Source: Tistrella mobilis | Lineage (GTDB): Bacteria > Pseudomonadota > Alphaproteobacteria > Tistrellales > Tistrellaceae | Direction of reading: 5' to 3' | Assembly: GCF_041468085.1 (NCBI RefSeq) | Contig: NZ_CP121017.1 | Location: forward strand, 3,657,501 to 3,721,500 | Length of the DNA stretch: 64,000 nucleotides | Shown: one piece after another, positions 51,840 through 59,553 of the stretch | Numbering within the stretch: position 1 is the first letter of the stretch | Layout of the letters: each line of letters opens with the position of its first letter | Notes under the pieces: model-generated | Databases searched by the model: none | Told to the model about the DNA's origin: nothing | Seen by the model: the letters and a program-made list of their open reading frames with translations, nothing else | Translations under genes and position numbers: made by a program

Positions 51840-52478
51840 ATGGCATACCGACGCACAAAAAAGATGGAGGAGCGGCTTGCCCGCACCCGGGAGGAGATCG
51901 TGACCGCGGCACTCGCGCTGGTCGCGTCGGGCGGTTATGCCGCCGCCAGCATGCCGGCGATCGCCGCCAGGGCGGAGGTGTCGACCGGCCTGCTCTACCG
52001 CTATTTCCCGTCGAAGGCCGATCTGTTCGAAGAGGTGTTCCGCAGAGCCAGCCAGCGGGAAATCGATGCCTGTGCACGGCGTGCGGCCGAACCGGGAAGC
52101 GCGCGCGAGCGACTGGCCGGCGTGGTGGAGACCTTTGCCCGGCGCGCCCTGAAGGGACCGCGCCTCGCCTGGGCACTGCTCGCCGAGCCGGTGGACCCGG
52201 CGATCGAGGCCGAACGGCTGCGCTATCGCCAGCCCTATCGCGACATCTTCACGCGTCTGGTGCGCGAAGGGATCGCCGCCGGTGAGATTGCCCCTCAAGA
52301 GGCCGACATCGTGGCTGCGGCCATTGTCGGGGCGATCGCCGAGGCCATGGCCGGCCCGCTGACACAGCCCCCGGAGACATCGGCCGCGGACCCGGAAAGA
52401 GACGCGCGGCTGAGTGCCGCAATCGCGCGCTTCTGCGTGCAGGCACTGGGCCCCGACCCGCGCGGCGGGGCCTTCTGA
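51840..52478 (+). CDS. TetR/AcrR family transcriptional regulator
   Basis: 212 residues from ATG 51840. The N-terminal HTH (about 15-62) has IVTAALALVASGGYAAASMPAIAARAEVSTGLLYRYFPSKADLFEEVF (in part: STGLLYRYFPSKADLFEEV), the canonical TetR helix-turn-helix. The C-terminal domain is helical and of ligand-binding type. The gene is followed after 82 bases by the acyl-CoA ligase and may sense an acyl-CoA. Confidence 0.94.
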   Translation: MAYRRTKKMEERLARTREEIVTAALALVASGGYAAASMPAIAARAEVSTGLLYRYFPSKADLFEEVFRRASQREIDACARRAAEPGSARERLAGVVETFARRALKGPRLAWALLAEPVDPAIEAERLRYRQPYRDIFTRLVREGIAAGEIAPQEADIVAAAIVGAIAEAMAGPLTQPPETSAADPERDARLSAAIARFCVQALGPDPRGGAF

Positions 52479-52560
52479 CGCCGCGCAGCCGCACCTCCCG
52501 CCTGACGACCTCGTCCCCAAGATCACGGCCCGATGGCCGCCCAGTGGAGGAACCGGAAGA

Positions 52561-54054
52561 ATGTGGACACTGGACGATGTGCTGCGCAGTTCTGCCCGCA
52601 AATTCGCCGGCCGCGAAGCGCTGGTCGGTGGCGGGCGGCGGCTGAGTTTCGCCGATCTCGACGCCGCAGCCGATGATGCCGCGGCCCGGCTGCAGGCGGC
52701 GGGCATCACCAGCGGGGATGCGGTCGCGATCCACGGTCGCAATACGGTGGACTGGGTGGTGGCCTTCTTCGGCGCGGTGCGGGCCGGGGCCGTCACCGTG
52801 CCGGTCAACCACAAGCTGGCGGCACCAGAGACCGCCTATATCCTGGAGCATTCGGGCGCGAAGCTCTGGCTGGTGGATCGCGATCTGGCCGGCGACGGCT
52901 CGGCGGCGGGGGCTGCCCGCATGCTGATGCTCGATGACGGCGAAGGCGGGCTGTTTGCCGGCCCGGCGCCCGCGACGGCACCGGTGCCCGTCGCCCTCGA
53001 CGCCGATGAACCGGTCGAGATCCTGTACACCTCGGGCACCACCGGCCGGCCCAAGGGCTGCCTGCATTCGCATGCGAACGTGCTGCTGGCGGGCACAGGA
53101 TCCAGCCTGGTCTACGGGCTGGGACCGACCGACCGGGTGCTGCTGGCCATGCCGGTCTGGCACAGCTTCCCGCTCAACAACATGCTGATCAATGCGATCT
53201 ATACCGGTGCGGCCGTGGTGCTGCTGCCCGAATACCATCCGCTGCATTTCGTCCAGACCATGCAGGATGAGCGCTGCACCCTGTTCTTCGGCGCCCCGAT
53301 CGCCTTCCTGATGCCGCCGCGCATGCTGCCGCATTTCGACAGCTTCGATCTCTCCCATGTCCGGGCCTGGATCTATGGCGGCGGGCCGATCGATGCGGTC
53401 ACCGCCCGGATGCTGGCGGAGCGTTACCGGTCGGACCGGTTCTACCAGGTTTTCGGCATGACCGAGACCGGCCCGACCGGCACGGCGCTCTACCCTGAGG
53501 AACAGGTCGCCAAGGCCGGGTCGATCGGCCGTTACGCCGTGGCGGGTGCCGATCTCAAGGTCATGCGCGACGAGACCACCGAGGCCGGCCCCGGCGAGAC
53601 CGGCGAAATCTGGATGCGCTGCCAGTCGATGATGCTGGGTTATCACAACGATCCGGAGGCGACGGCCGCCGCTTTCCATGACGGCTGGTACCGGTCGGGC
53701 GATCTGGCCCGGATCGACGCGGACGGCTATCTGTTCATCGTCGACCGGCTGAAGGACATGATCGTGACCGGCGGCGAGAACGTCTATTCCAAGGAAGTCG
53801 AGGATGTGCTGGCGGCCCACCCGGCCGTCGCCGAGGCGGCGGTGATCGGCACCCCCCACGAGGAATGGGGCGAGACGGTGACCGCCTTCATCGTGCCCAG
53901 GGCCGATGCCAGCCTCGACGAGGCGGCGATAACCGCCCACTGCACCGCCGCCCTCGCCCGCTACAAGATCCCGCGGATCATCCGCCTGGTCGACAGCCTG
54001 CCGCGGACGCCGACGGGCAAGCTGCAGAAGTTTCTGTTGCGGCAGGGGGTGTGA
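52561..54054 (+). CDS. AMP-dependent acyl-CoA synthetase/ligase
   Basis: 497 residues of the ANL superfamily. ATP-binding loop LYTSGTTGRPKG at 155-166, the YQVFGMTETGP A5 motif, YRSGDLARIDADGY A7, VTGGENVYSKEVEDVL A8, and the catalytic Lys in PRTPTGKLQK near the C-terminus. It activates a carboxylic acid as acyl-AMP and transfers it to CoA; the chain length is not evident. GGAGG precedes ATG 52561. Its 3' end overlaps a small minus-strand ORF. Confidence 0.95.
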   Translation: MWTLDDVLRSSARKFAGREALVGGGRRLSFADLDAAADDAAARLQAAGITSGDAVAIHGRNTVDWVVAFFGAVRAGAVTVPVNHKLAAPETAYILEHSGAKLWLVDRDLAGDGSAAGAARMLMLDDGEGGLFAGPAPATAPVPVALDADEPVEILYTSGTTGRPKGCLHSHANVLLAGTGSSLVYGLGPTDRVLLAMPVWHSFPLNNMLINAIYTGAAVVLLPEYHPLHFVQTMQDERCTLFFGAPIAFLMPPRMLPHFDSFDLSHVRAWIYGGGPIDAVTARMLAERYRSDRFYQVFGMTETGPTGTALYPEEQVAKAGSIGRYAVAGADLKVMRDETTEAGPGETGEIWMRCQSMMLGYHNDPEATAAAFHDGWYRSGDLARIDADGYLFIVDRLKDMIVTGGENVYSKEVEDVLAAHPAVAEAAVIGTPHEEWGETVTAFIVPRADASLDEAAITAHCTAALARYKIPRIIRLVDSLPRTPTGKLQKFLLRQGV

Positions 54055-54226
54055 GAGAGGGGCGCGCAGCGATCATGGCGTCGTAGCGCGCCAGCAATTC
54101 CTCAAGAACCTCCTCGATATCGTACAACCGGCCGAGGCGCTCATCCTCCAACCCCTCTTCGATGGCAGTTGCCAATCTGGCGCGGCAGTCCTTCACCGCT
54201 GCCCTGTGCCGTTCCGCTTCCGACAT
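53978..54226 (-). CDS. Small antitoxin-like protein, overlapping the ligase gene
   Basis: 82 residues from ATG 54226 with GAGGGTG upstream. The first 55 residues are helical and charged (ARLATAIEEGLEDERLGRLYDIEEVLEEL) in the manner of addiction-module antitoxins of the ParD or stability-determinant kind; this resemblance is weak. The last 25 or so residues come from the antisense of the ligase 3' end and look like random sequence, as if the natural stop had been lost. No toxin gene follows. It may be a remnant. Confidence 0.5.
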   Translation of the reverse strand: MSEAERHRAAVKDCRARLATAIEEGLEDERLGRLYDIEEVLEELLARYDAMIAARPSLTPPAATETSAACPSASAAGCRPGG

Positions 54227-54426
54227 GGCGACACCCTCGGATGAATGAACGCCTGACGTTAGAGTGAAAACATATCAAGAACATCAGTGGGATGGAAAGA
54301 GGGGAGCGAGGGCGCTCGCCGCCTCGCATGCCTCGAAGGCACAGAACCGGATCTTGCCGACACTTCGCGCGATCGGTCAGGCCCGCATGCCCGCCACAGC
54401 CGACGCCCCCTCCTAGGGGCCGACCG

Positions 54427-54927
54427 TCAGCCGTTCCGCCCGTGCCGCCCCGGCACCGCGCTCGATGCCACCGGGCGGGGGGCCGAGCGGCCGTGGATCA
54501 GCATCCGGTCGTACATCACCAGCGCGCCGGCCATGGCCGGGTTGAGGGCGAGGCGGCCGGGCAGGCGGATCACGGCCGAGGCGCGGCTGCGCGCAGCCGC
54601 CGAGAGCCCGTCCGCTTCCGGGGCGATCAGATAGACCGCCTGATCGGGGTGGGGGATATAGGGCATGGTGTCGAGCGCATCATCGATCTCGATCCCGATC
54701 AGCAGGGCACCTTCAGGCATCGGCAGGGCGTCGATCGACGGGAAACGGAAAAAGGGCAGATGGCGGGCCGAGGCCGAGGTATCGGCCTGGGCGGCCCGCC
54801 GGCCCAGACGGTCGTCGGAAAGGGCGAAGGCATAGGAGGCGCCGAAGGCATAGGCGGCGCGGAACAGCGTGCCGGCATTCATCGGCCGCGTCACCGCCTC
54901 CAGCCCGATCGCGAAGAAGCCCCGCAT
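54427..54927 (-). CDS. TrmH/SpoU family RNA methyltransferase
   Basis: 166 residues from ATG 54927 (ACGGAG six bases upstream). MRGFFAIGLEAVTRPMNAGTLFRAAYAFGA is the start of the SPOUT methyltransferase type that has NVGTLWRSA elsewhere (in part: RPMNAGTLFRAAYAFGA). YLIAPEADGLS and ALNPAMAGALVMYDRM correspond to motifs 2 and 3 of the knotted fold, where SAM binds. It lies just after queC in the same orientation (31 bases), so it is co-transcribed with the preQ0 genes. The target RNA is unknown. Confidence 0.85.
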   Translation of the reverse strand: MRGFFAIGLEAVTRPMNAGTLFRAAYAFGASYAFALSDDRLGRRAAQADTSASARHLPFFRFPSIDALPMPEGALLIGIEIDDALDTMPYIPHPDQAVYLIAPEADGLSAAARSRASAVIRLPGRLALNPAMAGALVMYDRMLIHGRSAPRPVASSAVPGRHGRNG

Positions 54928-54958
54928 CTCCATCTCCGTCACCCTTTCCGTCGCCCAG

Positions 54959-55702
54959 TCATCCCGCAGCCGGCATCCGGCCATCCGCACCCCGGGCCTC
55001 CCGATACCGCGCATGGCCATCGGCACGCAAGCGGCAAGCCGGGCAGCTGCCGCAGCCATGGCCCCAGTCATGCAGCTCGCCGCGCGTGCCCAGATAGCAG
55101 GTATGGCTTTCGGCGACGATCAGATCGACCAGCGCCGCACCCCCCAGCCGTTCGGCCAGGGCCCAGGTTTCGGCCTTGTCCAGCCACATCAGCGGCGTGT
55201 GCAGGACGAATTGTTTCGCCATGCCCAGATTCAGCGCCACCTGCAGGGCCTTGATCGTGTCGTCGCGACAGTCGGGATAGCCCGAATAATCGGTTTCGCA
55301 CATGCCGCCCACGACATGGTCGAGCCCGCGACGGAAACCGAGGGCTGCCGCGAAGGTGAGGAAGACCAGGTTGCGGCCGGGCACGAAGGTATCGGGCAGA
55401 CCGTCATCGCGCAGGCCGATCGCCACCTCGCGGGTCAGGCTGGTTTCGGACATCGCCCCCAGCACGCCCAGATCCAGGGTGTGATCGGGGCCGAGCCGCG
55501 CCGCCCAGCACGGATCGAGCGCCGCCATCCGCGCACGCAGAGTGCTGCGGCAATCGAGTTCGACCCGATGGCGCTGGCCATAGTCGAAGCCCAGCGTCTC
55601 CACCCGCTCGAACCGGTCGAGCGCCCAGGCGAGGCATGTGGCGCTGTCCTGCCCGCCCGAGAACAGGACCAGCGCGCCGGAGGTCCGCGGGGAGCCGGTC
55701 AT
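54959..55702 (-). CDS. queC: 7-cyano-7-deazaguanine synthase
   Basis: 247 residues. The PP-loop [16 protein letters not shown] lies near 14-29, GFDYGQRH follows, and the zinc site [14 protein letters not shown] sits close to the C-terminus together with an upstream Cys in ESHTCYLG. It converts 7-carboxy-7-deazaguanine to preQ0 with ATP and ammonia. Its start overlaps the queD stop. It is part of a queE, queD, queC operon for queuosine precursor synthesis. Confidence 0.97.
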   Translation of the reverse strand: MTGSPRTSGALVLFSGGQDSATCLAWALDRFERVETLGFDYGQRHRVELDCRSTLRARMAALDPCWAARLGPDHTLDLGVLGAMSETSLTREVAIGLRDDGLPDTFVPGRNLVFLTFAAALGFRRGLDHVVGGMCETDYSGYPDCRDDTIKALQVALNLGMAKQFVLHTPLMWLDKAETWALAERLGGAALVDLIVAESHTCYLGTRGELHDWGHGCGSCPACRLRADGHARYREARGADGRMPAAG

Positions 55703-56085
55703 GCCGCCACCCCGCTGCCGGCATCCATGCCGAAACAGGTGCAGATGTCGCCGGTGCTGTCGCGGTGGACGACGACGCGGGCGAGGCCGGGCAGCTGATC
55801 CGCCAGCCGGCGCCAGATCCAGGCGGCCAGATTCTCCATGGTCGCCGGCCCCAGATCCGGCACCTCGTCGAGCAGGCGATGGTCCAGCCCGTCACGGGTT
55901 CCGGCCAGGGCACGTTCGAACAGGCCAAGATCCAGCACCATGCCGGTGACGGGGTCGGGACGGCCGCGGATGACCACTTCGGCGCGATAGGAATGGCCGT
56001 GGATGCGGCGGCTGGGCTCGGTGTCGACCACGCGATGCAGGGTGTGCGCCGCCTCGAAGCGGAACTGTTTGGAAAGCTCGAACAT
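55699..56085 (-). CDS. queD: 6-carboxytetrahydropterin synthase-like protein (QueD family)
   Basis: 128 residues. Zinc-binding histidines are in FEAAHTLHR and [10 protein letters not shown], and the C-terminal part has CTCFGMDAG. The family's catalytic Cys normally lies four residues before the HGH motif (C-x3-HGH); here the residue is Ser (SRRIHGH). Cysteines exist only near the C-terminus. Position in the operon still supports a QueD role, acting on dihydroneopterin triphosphate. The ATG shares one base with the queE stop (TGATG). Confidence 0.88.
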   Translation of the reverse strand: MFELSKQFRFEAAHTLHRVVDTEPSRRIHGHSYRAEVVIRGRPDPVTGMVLDLGLFERALAGTRDGLDHRLLDEVPDLGPATMENLAAWIWRRLADQLPGLARVVVHRDSTGDICTCFGMDAGSGVAA

Positions 56086-56717
56086 CACGGGATTCCGATG
56101 AGCTTGTGGGTCTGAAGGCTGAGGCGCCAGCGCGGATGGGCCAGGCACCAGGCGACCGCGGCTTCGGTGTTCACCACGCGGTCGGGCCCGTCCATGGGCT
56201 GTACCCACATCACCCCGAAATCGAGCGCCTCCAGCGCCGCGGGGTCGAGCCCGTCCTGCGGATGGACCAGCTTCAGCTCGTGGCCGCGGCGCTGGACCAG
56301 CTCCGTGCCCGCCTTGGGGCTGACGCAGATCCAGTCGATGCCGTCGGGGGCGGCGATGGTGCCGTTGGTCTCCACCGCGATCTCAAAGCCCCGCGCCTTG
56401 ACTGCGCGGATCAGCGCATCGTCCAGTTGCAGCAGCGGCTCACCGCCGGTGAAGACGACATAGCGGCGCGCCCGGCCACCACCCCAGCGGCTCTCGATCG
56501 CCGCCGCCAGATCCTGTGCGTCGCGGAAGCGCCCGCCCCCGTCGCCGTCGGTTCCCACGAAATCGGTGTCGCAGAACCGGCAGAGGGCCCCTGCCCTGTC
56601 CCGTTCCCGCCCCGACCACAGATTGCACCCCGCGAAGCGGCAGAACACGGCGGTCCGGCCCGCCTGTGCGCCTTCGCCCTGCAGGGTCAGGAACAACTCC
56701 TTGACCGTGTAGCTCAT
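56085..56717 (-). CDS. queE: 7-carboxy-7-deazaguanine synthase
   Basis: 210 residues, a short radical SAM enzyme. LFLTLQGEGAQAGRTAVFCRFAGCNLWSGRERD leads into the cluster-binding region with CRFCDTDF, whose spacing C-x14-C-x2-C is that of QueE rather than the common CxxxCxxC (the first Cys is in GCNLW). GGEPLLQ is the SAM-binding GGE motif. It converts carboxytetrahydropterin to CDG. First gene of the preQ0 operon. Confidence 0.95.
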   Translation of the reverse strand: MSYTVKELFLTLQGEGAQAGRTAVFCRFAGCNLWSGRERDRAGALCRFCDTDFVGTDGDGGGRFRDAQDLAAAIESRWGGGRARRYVVFTGGEPLLQLDDALIRAVKARGFEIAVETNGTIAAPDGIDWICVSPKAGTELVQRRGHELKLVHPQDGLDPAALEALDFGVMWVQPMDGPDRVVNTEAAVAWCLAHPRWRLSLQTHKLIGIP

Positions 56718-56899
56718 CTTATCCTCGTTGCTGCGGGCGTCAGCGATGCGACCGGCAAGGGTCGCGCGCCGGTGACTCCGGCTGCCCATGGGCAGAGTTG
56801 AAGCATATCCGGCACCGGCGGTCCACCATGCGGCATTCACATGCCGCTCATGCGTATTCTTTCCTTTCAACATCGGGCACCGCTGATTATCCTCCCCCC

Positions 56900-56968
56900 A
56901 ATGGCGCCGATTTGAGGCTTCAGCTTGCGGGGCGCCCATACAAATGCCGCTAAAGAGAGGCGGATCGA
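56900..56968 (+). ncRNA. SAM-II riboswitch upstream of metNI
   Basis: All main SAM-II landmarks are present in order. P1 is GGCGCC (56903-56908) paired with GGCGCC (56931-56936). The loop begins GATTTGA (56909-56915) and contains GCTTGC (56923-56928). The 3' side has AAATG (56942-56946) and GCTAAA (56949-56954). GCGG (56927-56930) can pair with CCGC (56947-56950) for the pseudoknot stem P2. It lies about 100 bases before the metN start and should lower expression when S-adenosylmethionine is plentiful. Confidence 0.88.
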
Positions 56969-56999
56969 CCCGCCGGCAGCCGCTTCGCCCGCGGGTTTT
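56959..56999 (+). terminator. Possible expression platform of the SAM-II riboswitch
   Basis: CCCGC (56969-56973) can pair with GCGGG (56991-56995), followed by TTTT, as a short terminator. The alternative GGCGG (56959-56963) with CCGCC (56970-56974) would exclude it. GGCGG is at the 3' edge of the riboswitch, so ligand binding could shift the balance. The stems are short and this is inference. Confidence 0.35.
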
Positions 57000-57071
57000 C
57001 CGTATCCTGTCGCGGGCATTGCGGCCGCCTGCCGTCGATCCGCGCAACGGATGACGGAAGGACATGCGCGC

Positions 57072-58133
57072 ATGACCGCCATGGTCACGCTGGAAGCTGT
57101 CGCGAAGACCTATGCCGCCCGCGGCACCGCGACCGCCGTTTCGGCCCTGGACGGGATCGATCTTCGGGTCGAGCCCGGGGAAATCTTCGGCATCATCGGG
57201 CGCAGCGGCGCCGGCAAAAGCACGCTGGTGCGCTGCATCAATCTGCTGGAGCGGCCGAGCACGGGCCGGGTGACGGTCGACGGCACCGATATGACCGCGC
57301 TCGACGATGCCGGGCTGATCAAGGCCCGGCGCCGGATCGGCATGGTCTTCCAGCATTTCAACCTGCTCTCGTCGCGCACCGTGTTCGACAATGTGGCGCT
57401 GCCGCTGGAACTGGCCGGGGTCGGCCGGGCCGAACGGCGCCGCAAGGTGGAGCCGCTGCTGGAGCTGGTGGGCCTGGCCGACAAGGCCGGGCGCTATCCA
57501 TCGGAGCTGTCGGGCGGGCAGAAGCAGCGGGTGGGCATCGCCCGGGCGCTGTCGAACGAGCCCCGACTGCTGCTCTGCGACGAGATCACTTCGGCGCTCG
57601 ACCCGGAGACCACGCAGCAGATCCTGACCCTGATCGCCGATCTGAAGCGGCGGCTGGGGCTGACGGTGGTGGCGATCACCCATGAAATGGGCGTGATCCG
57701 CGAAATCTGCGACCGGGTGGCGGTGATGGAAGCCGGCCGGGTGATCGAACAGGGCCCGGTCTACGACGTGTTCACCGCGCCCGAACACCCCACCACCCGC
57801 AGCTTCGTATCGAGCGAAGTGGACCTTGCCATCCCCTCGGGGCTGAAGCGCCGCTTCGAAGAAGGCGCAGCCAGGGGTGGCGACCGCAATGCGGTGGTGC
57901 GGATCGTGTTCAAGGGAGCCGCCGCCTTCGAGCCGGCGATCGCCCGGCTCGCCACCGAACGCGGCGTCGCGGTCAACATCCTCCATGGCCGCATCGAATA
58001 CATCCAGGGCAAGCCCTTCGGCCTGATGCTGGTCGAGGTGCCCGGCGGCGAGGCCGCCGGCGCCTCGGTGGTGGATTTCATCAACGGTCTCGGCCTCGAC
58101 GCACGGATTACGGCTCATGTTCCAGTGGCTTGA
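57072..58133 (+). CDS. metN: Methionine ABC transporter ATP-binding protein
   Basis: 353 residues from ATG 57072 (GGAAGGA upstream). Walker A GRSGAGKST, the family marker VFQHFNLLSSRTVFDNVALPLE (in part), signature LSGGQKQRVGIARAL and CDEITSALDPETT identify MetN. The C-terminal NIL domain (about 265-345) binds methionine and inhibits transport at high internal levels. Control by an upstream SAM-II riboswitch supports the assignment. It overlaps metI by 17 bases. Confidence 0.96.
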   Translation: MTAMVTLEAVAKTYAARGTATAVSALDGIDLRVEPGEIFGIIGRSGAGKSTLVRCINLLERPSTGRVTVDGTDMTALDDAGLIKARRRIGMVFQHFNLLSSRTVFDNVALPLELAGVGRAERRRKVEPLLELVGLADKAGRYPSELSGGQKQRVGIARALSNEPRLLLCDEITSALDPETTQQILTLIADLKRRLGLTVVAITHEMGVIREICDRVAVMEAGRVIEQGPVYDVFTAPEHPTTRSFVSSEVDLAIPSGLKRRFEEGAARGGDRNAVVRIVFKGAAAFEPAIARLATERGVAVNILHGRIEYIQGKPFGLMLVEVPGGEAAGASVVDFINGLGLDARITAHVPVA

Positions 58134-58800
58134 TCAGCTCTTTCCGCCCCAGCTCATCGACCTGCTGCTGCGCGCAACCGGAGAGACCGCCTATATGGTG
58201 GCGGTCGCGACCCTGATCGGCACCGCCATCGGCCTGCCGATCGGCGTGTCGGTGGCGGTTACCGGCCGGGGCGAACTTTACGGCGCGCCGGCCTGGAACC
58301 GGATCGCGGGCGCGGTGGTCAACGCCACCCGGTCGATCCCGTTCATCATTCTGGCGGTCGCCATCATCCCCTTCACCCGGCTGGTCGCCGGCACCTCGAT
58401 CGGCACCTCGGCTGCGATCGTGCCGCTGACGGTGGCCGCCATCCCCTTCATCGCCCGGCTGGTCGAGGGCGCGATCCGCGAGGTCGACCGCGGCCTGATC
58501 GAGGCGGCGCAGGCAATGGGGGCGAAGCCGATCCAGATCGTGCTGAAGGTGCTGCTGCCCGAAGCCATGCCCGGCATCGTTCACGGGCTGACGCTGGCGG
58601 TGGTGTCGCTGATCGGCTATTCGGCCATGGTCGGCGCGGTCGGCGGCGGCGGGCTCGGCGATCTGGGCATCCGCTACGGCTATCAGCGCTTCATGCCCGA
58701 GATGATGATCGCGGTGGTGGTGCTGCTGATCGTGCTGGTCCAGCTGGTCCAGTCGGCGGGTGACCGGATCGCGCGGGCGGTGAACAAGCGGCATCGGTAA
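58117..58800 (+). CDS. metI: Methionine ABC transporter permease
   Basis: 227 residues with five membrane helices. GETAYMVAVATLIGTAIGLPIGV, NATRSIPFIILAVAIIPFTRLVAGTSIG (in part) and EAAQAMGAKPIQIVLKVLLPEA are typical of MetI. It forms the channel with MetN. No metQ gene follows; a strong terminator ends the transcript 60 bases later, so the binding protein must be encoded elsewhere. Confidence 0.96.
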   Translation: MFQWLDQLFPPQLIDLLLRATGETAYMVAVATLIGTAIGLPIGVSVAVTGRGELYGAPAWNRIAGAVVNATRSIPFIILAVAIIPFTRLVAGTSIGTSAAIVPLTVAAIPFIARLVEGAIREVDRGLIEAAQAMGAKPIQIVLKVLLPEAMPGIVHGLTLAVVSLIGYSAMVGAVGGGGLGDLGIRYGYQRFMPEMMIAVVVLLIVLVQLVQSAGDRIARAVNKRHR

Positions 58801-58814
58801 GGGCCGCGCGCCGT

Positions 58815-58886
58815 GCGGAGAGTGGTCCTTCAGATCACTCTCCGCTGAGGGCGCGTAGCAGGCCGGCTCCAACGCCGGCCTTTTTT
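58815..58886 (+). terminator. Double hairpin terminator after metI
   Basis: A first stem GGAGAGTG with CACTCTCC lies at about 58816-58843. A second, GGCCGGC (58861-58867) with GCCGGCC (58874-58880), is followed by a six-T run (58881-58886), a strong intrinsic terminator. Confidence 0.92.
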
Positions 58887-59158
58887 CAGGCACCGTCGTC
58901 AGGCCGGTCGAGATCGATCAGGTGAAGCATCCAGACATTGCCGTCCGGCAGATTCCGAACGTCACCAGGGCCGGAGGGCGCCGGGATGGCGGTACCCGCC
59001 TCCACCGCCGCATCGATCCAGGCTGCCGCCGCCTCCCTCGCCGCCAGCAGGGCGGCCTCCAGCGTGTCCCCGGCCGAAAAGCAGCCGGGCAGATCCGGAA
59101 ACACGACACCGAAGGCCGTGGTCTCCGAACCGTTTTCGATCAGAACCGGATACTGCAT
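58886..59158 (-). CDS. HicB family antitoxin, apparently without HicA
   Basis: 90 residues. The N-terminal HicB partial RNase H-like fold shows YPVLIENGSETTAFGVVFPDLPGCFSAGDTLEAAL (in part: FGVVFPDLPGCFSAGDT), typical for HicB; a C-terminal DNA-binding part is short or absent. In hicAB pairs the toxin gene adjoins it, but no HicA-like frame lies on either side. It may be an orphan, serving another toxin or none. Its stop codon abuts the metI terminator's T-run. Confidence 0.85.
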   Translation of the reverse strand: MQYPVLIENGSETTAFGVVFPDLPGCFSAGDTLEAALLAAREAAAAWIDAAVEAGTAIPAPSGPGDVRNLPDGNVWMLHLIDLDRPDDGA

Positions 59159-59219
59159 GGCACGCCTTTCCGGGGAGGATGGACGGCCTACGTATTACAG
59201 GTACCGCTCCCCTCACCAC

Positions 59220-59255
59220 AACAAACAAACGCCCTACGGAGGGTATCCGCAGGGC
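59220..59255 (-). terminator. Intrinsic terminator behind the 34-codon ORF
   Basis: Read on the minus strand, GCCCTGCGGA pairs with TCCGTAGGGC (59246-59255 with 59231-59240, one G-T pair) around a five-base loop and is followed by GTTTGTTTGTT. It begins ten bases after the stop of the small ORF at 59265. Confidence 0.75.
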
Positions 59256-59264
59256 ATTTGCTCG

Positions 59265-59369
59265 TCAGGGCCTCATCAACTCTTCCAAGCGTCTTACGAC
59301 ACGTAAAACGAGCTCAGCAAGCCTAAGGAGATCGCGCAGGATCTCCACCCATTTCCTTCTGCTCATCAT
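59265..59369 (-). CDS. Candidate 34-residue amphipathic peptide
   Basis: ATG 59369 is preceded by GAGGGG at a short distance; the frame stops at 59265 and a terminator follows at once. The peptide starts MMSRRKWVEILRDLL and continues with Leu, Val, Arg and Glu in a heptad-like order up to EELMRP, so it would form one amphipathic helix or a coiled coil. No family is recognised; a small membrane-active or oligomerising peptide is possible. The surrounding DNA is visibly poorer in GC than the rest of the window. Confidence 0.45.
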   Translation of the reverse strand: MMSRRKWVEILRDLLRLAELVLRVVRRLEELMRP

Positions 59370-59380
59370 GTGCCCCTCGC

Positions 59381-59512
59381 ATTTCATCCGAAATGTAATT
59401 TCGTCCGAAGTACCTGGGACACAGCGCCTTTGACTGGTGGATCTCCATCATCCTCGTACGGTAGGCTAATGTGATGGGATGTCCACCATTCCCGGCGCAC
59501 GAGCCGTACGAC
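59381..59512 (-). other. Structured, AT-richer leader upstream of the small ORF
   Basis: A long imperfect hairpin pairs TGGTGGA (59436-59442) and CCATCA with TGATGG and TCCACCA (59482-59488). A second inverted pair is CGTACGG (59456-59462) and CCGTACG (59504-59510). A direct repeat ATTTCATCCGAA / ATTTCGTCCGAA lies at 59381-59392 and 59398-59409. Together with the small ORF and its terminator this looks like one short transcription unit of about 300 bases or a structured RNA. Confidence 0.4.
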
Positions 59513-59553
59513 GAAGATCTAAGAACGGAGTGTCGTAGCTTCAAGGCTGACGC

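Noticed and set aside
59179-59433. 84-codon plus-strand ORF opposite the small-peptide locus
   Set aside because: It has no ribosome site and conflicts with the terminator and ORF on the minus strand, which form a better unit; it could still be real if the plus strand is transcribed.
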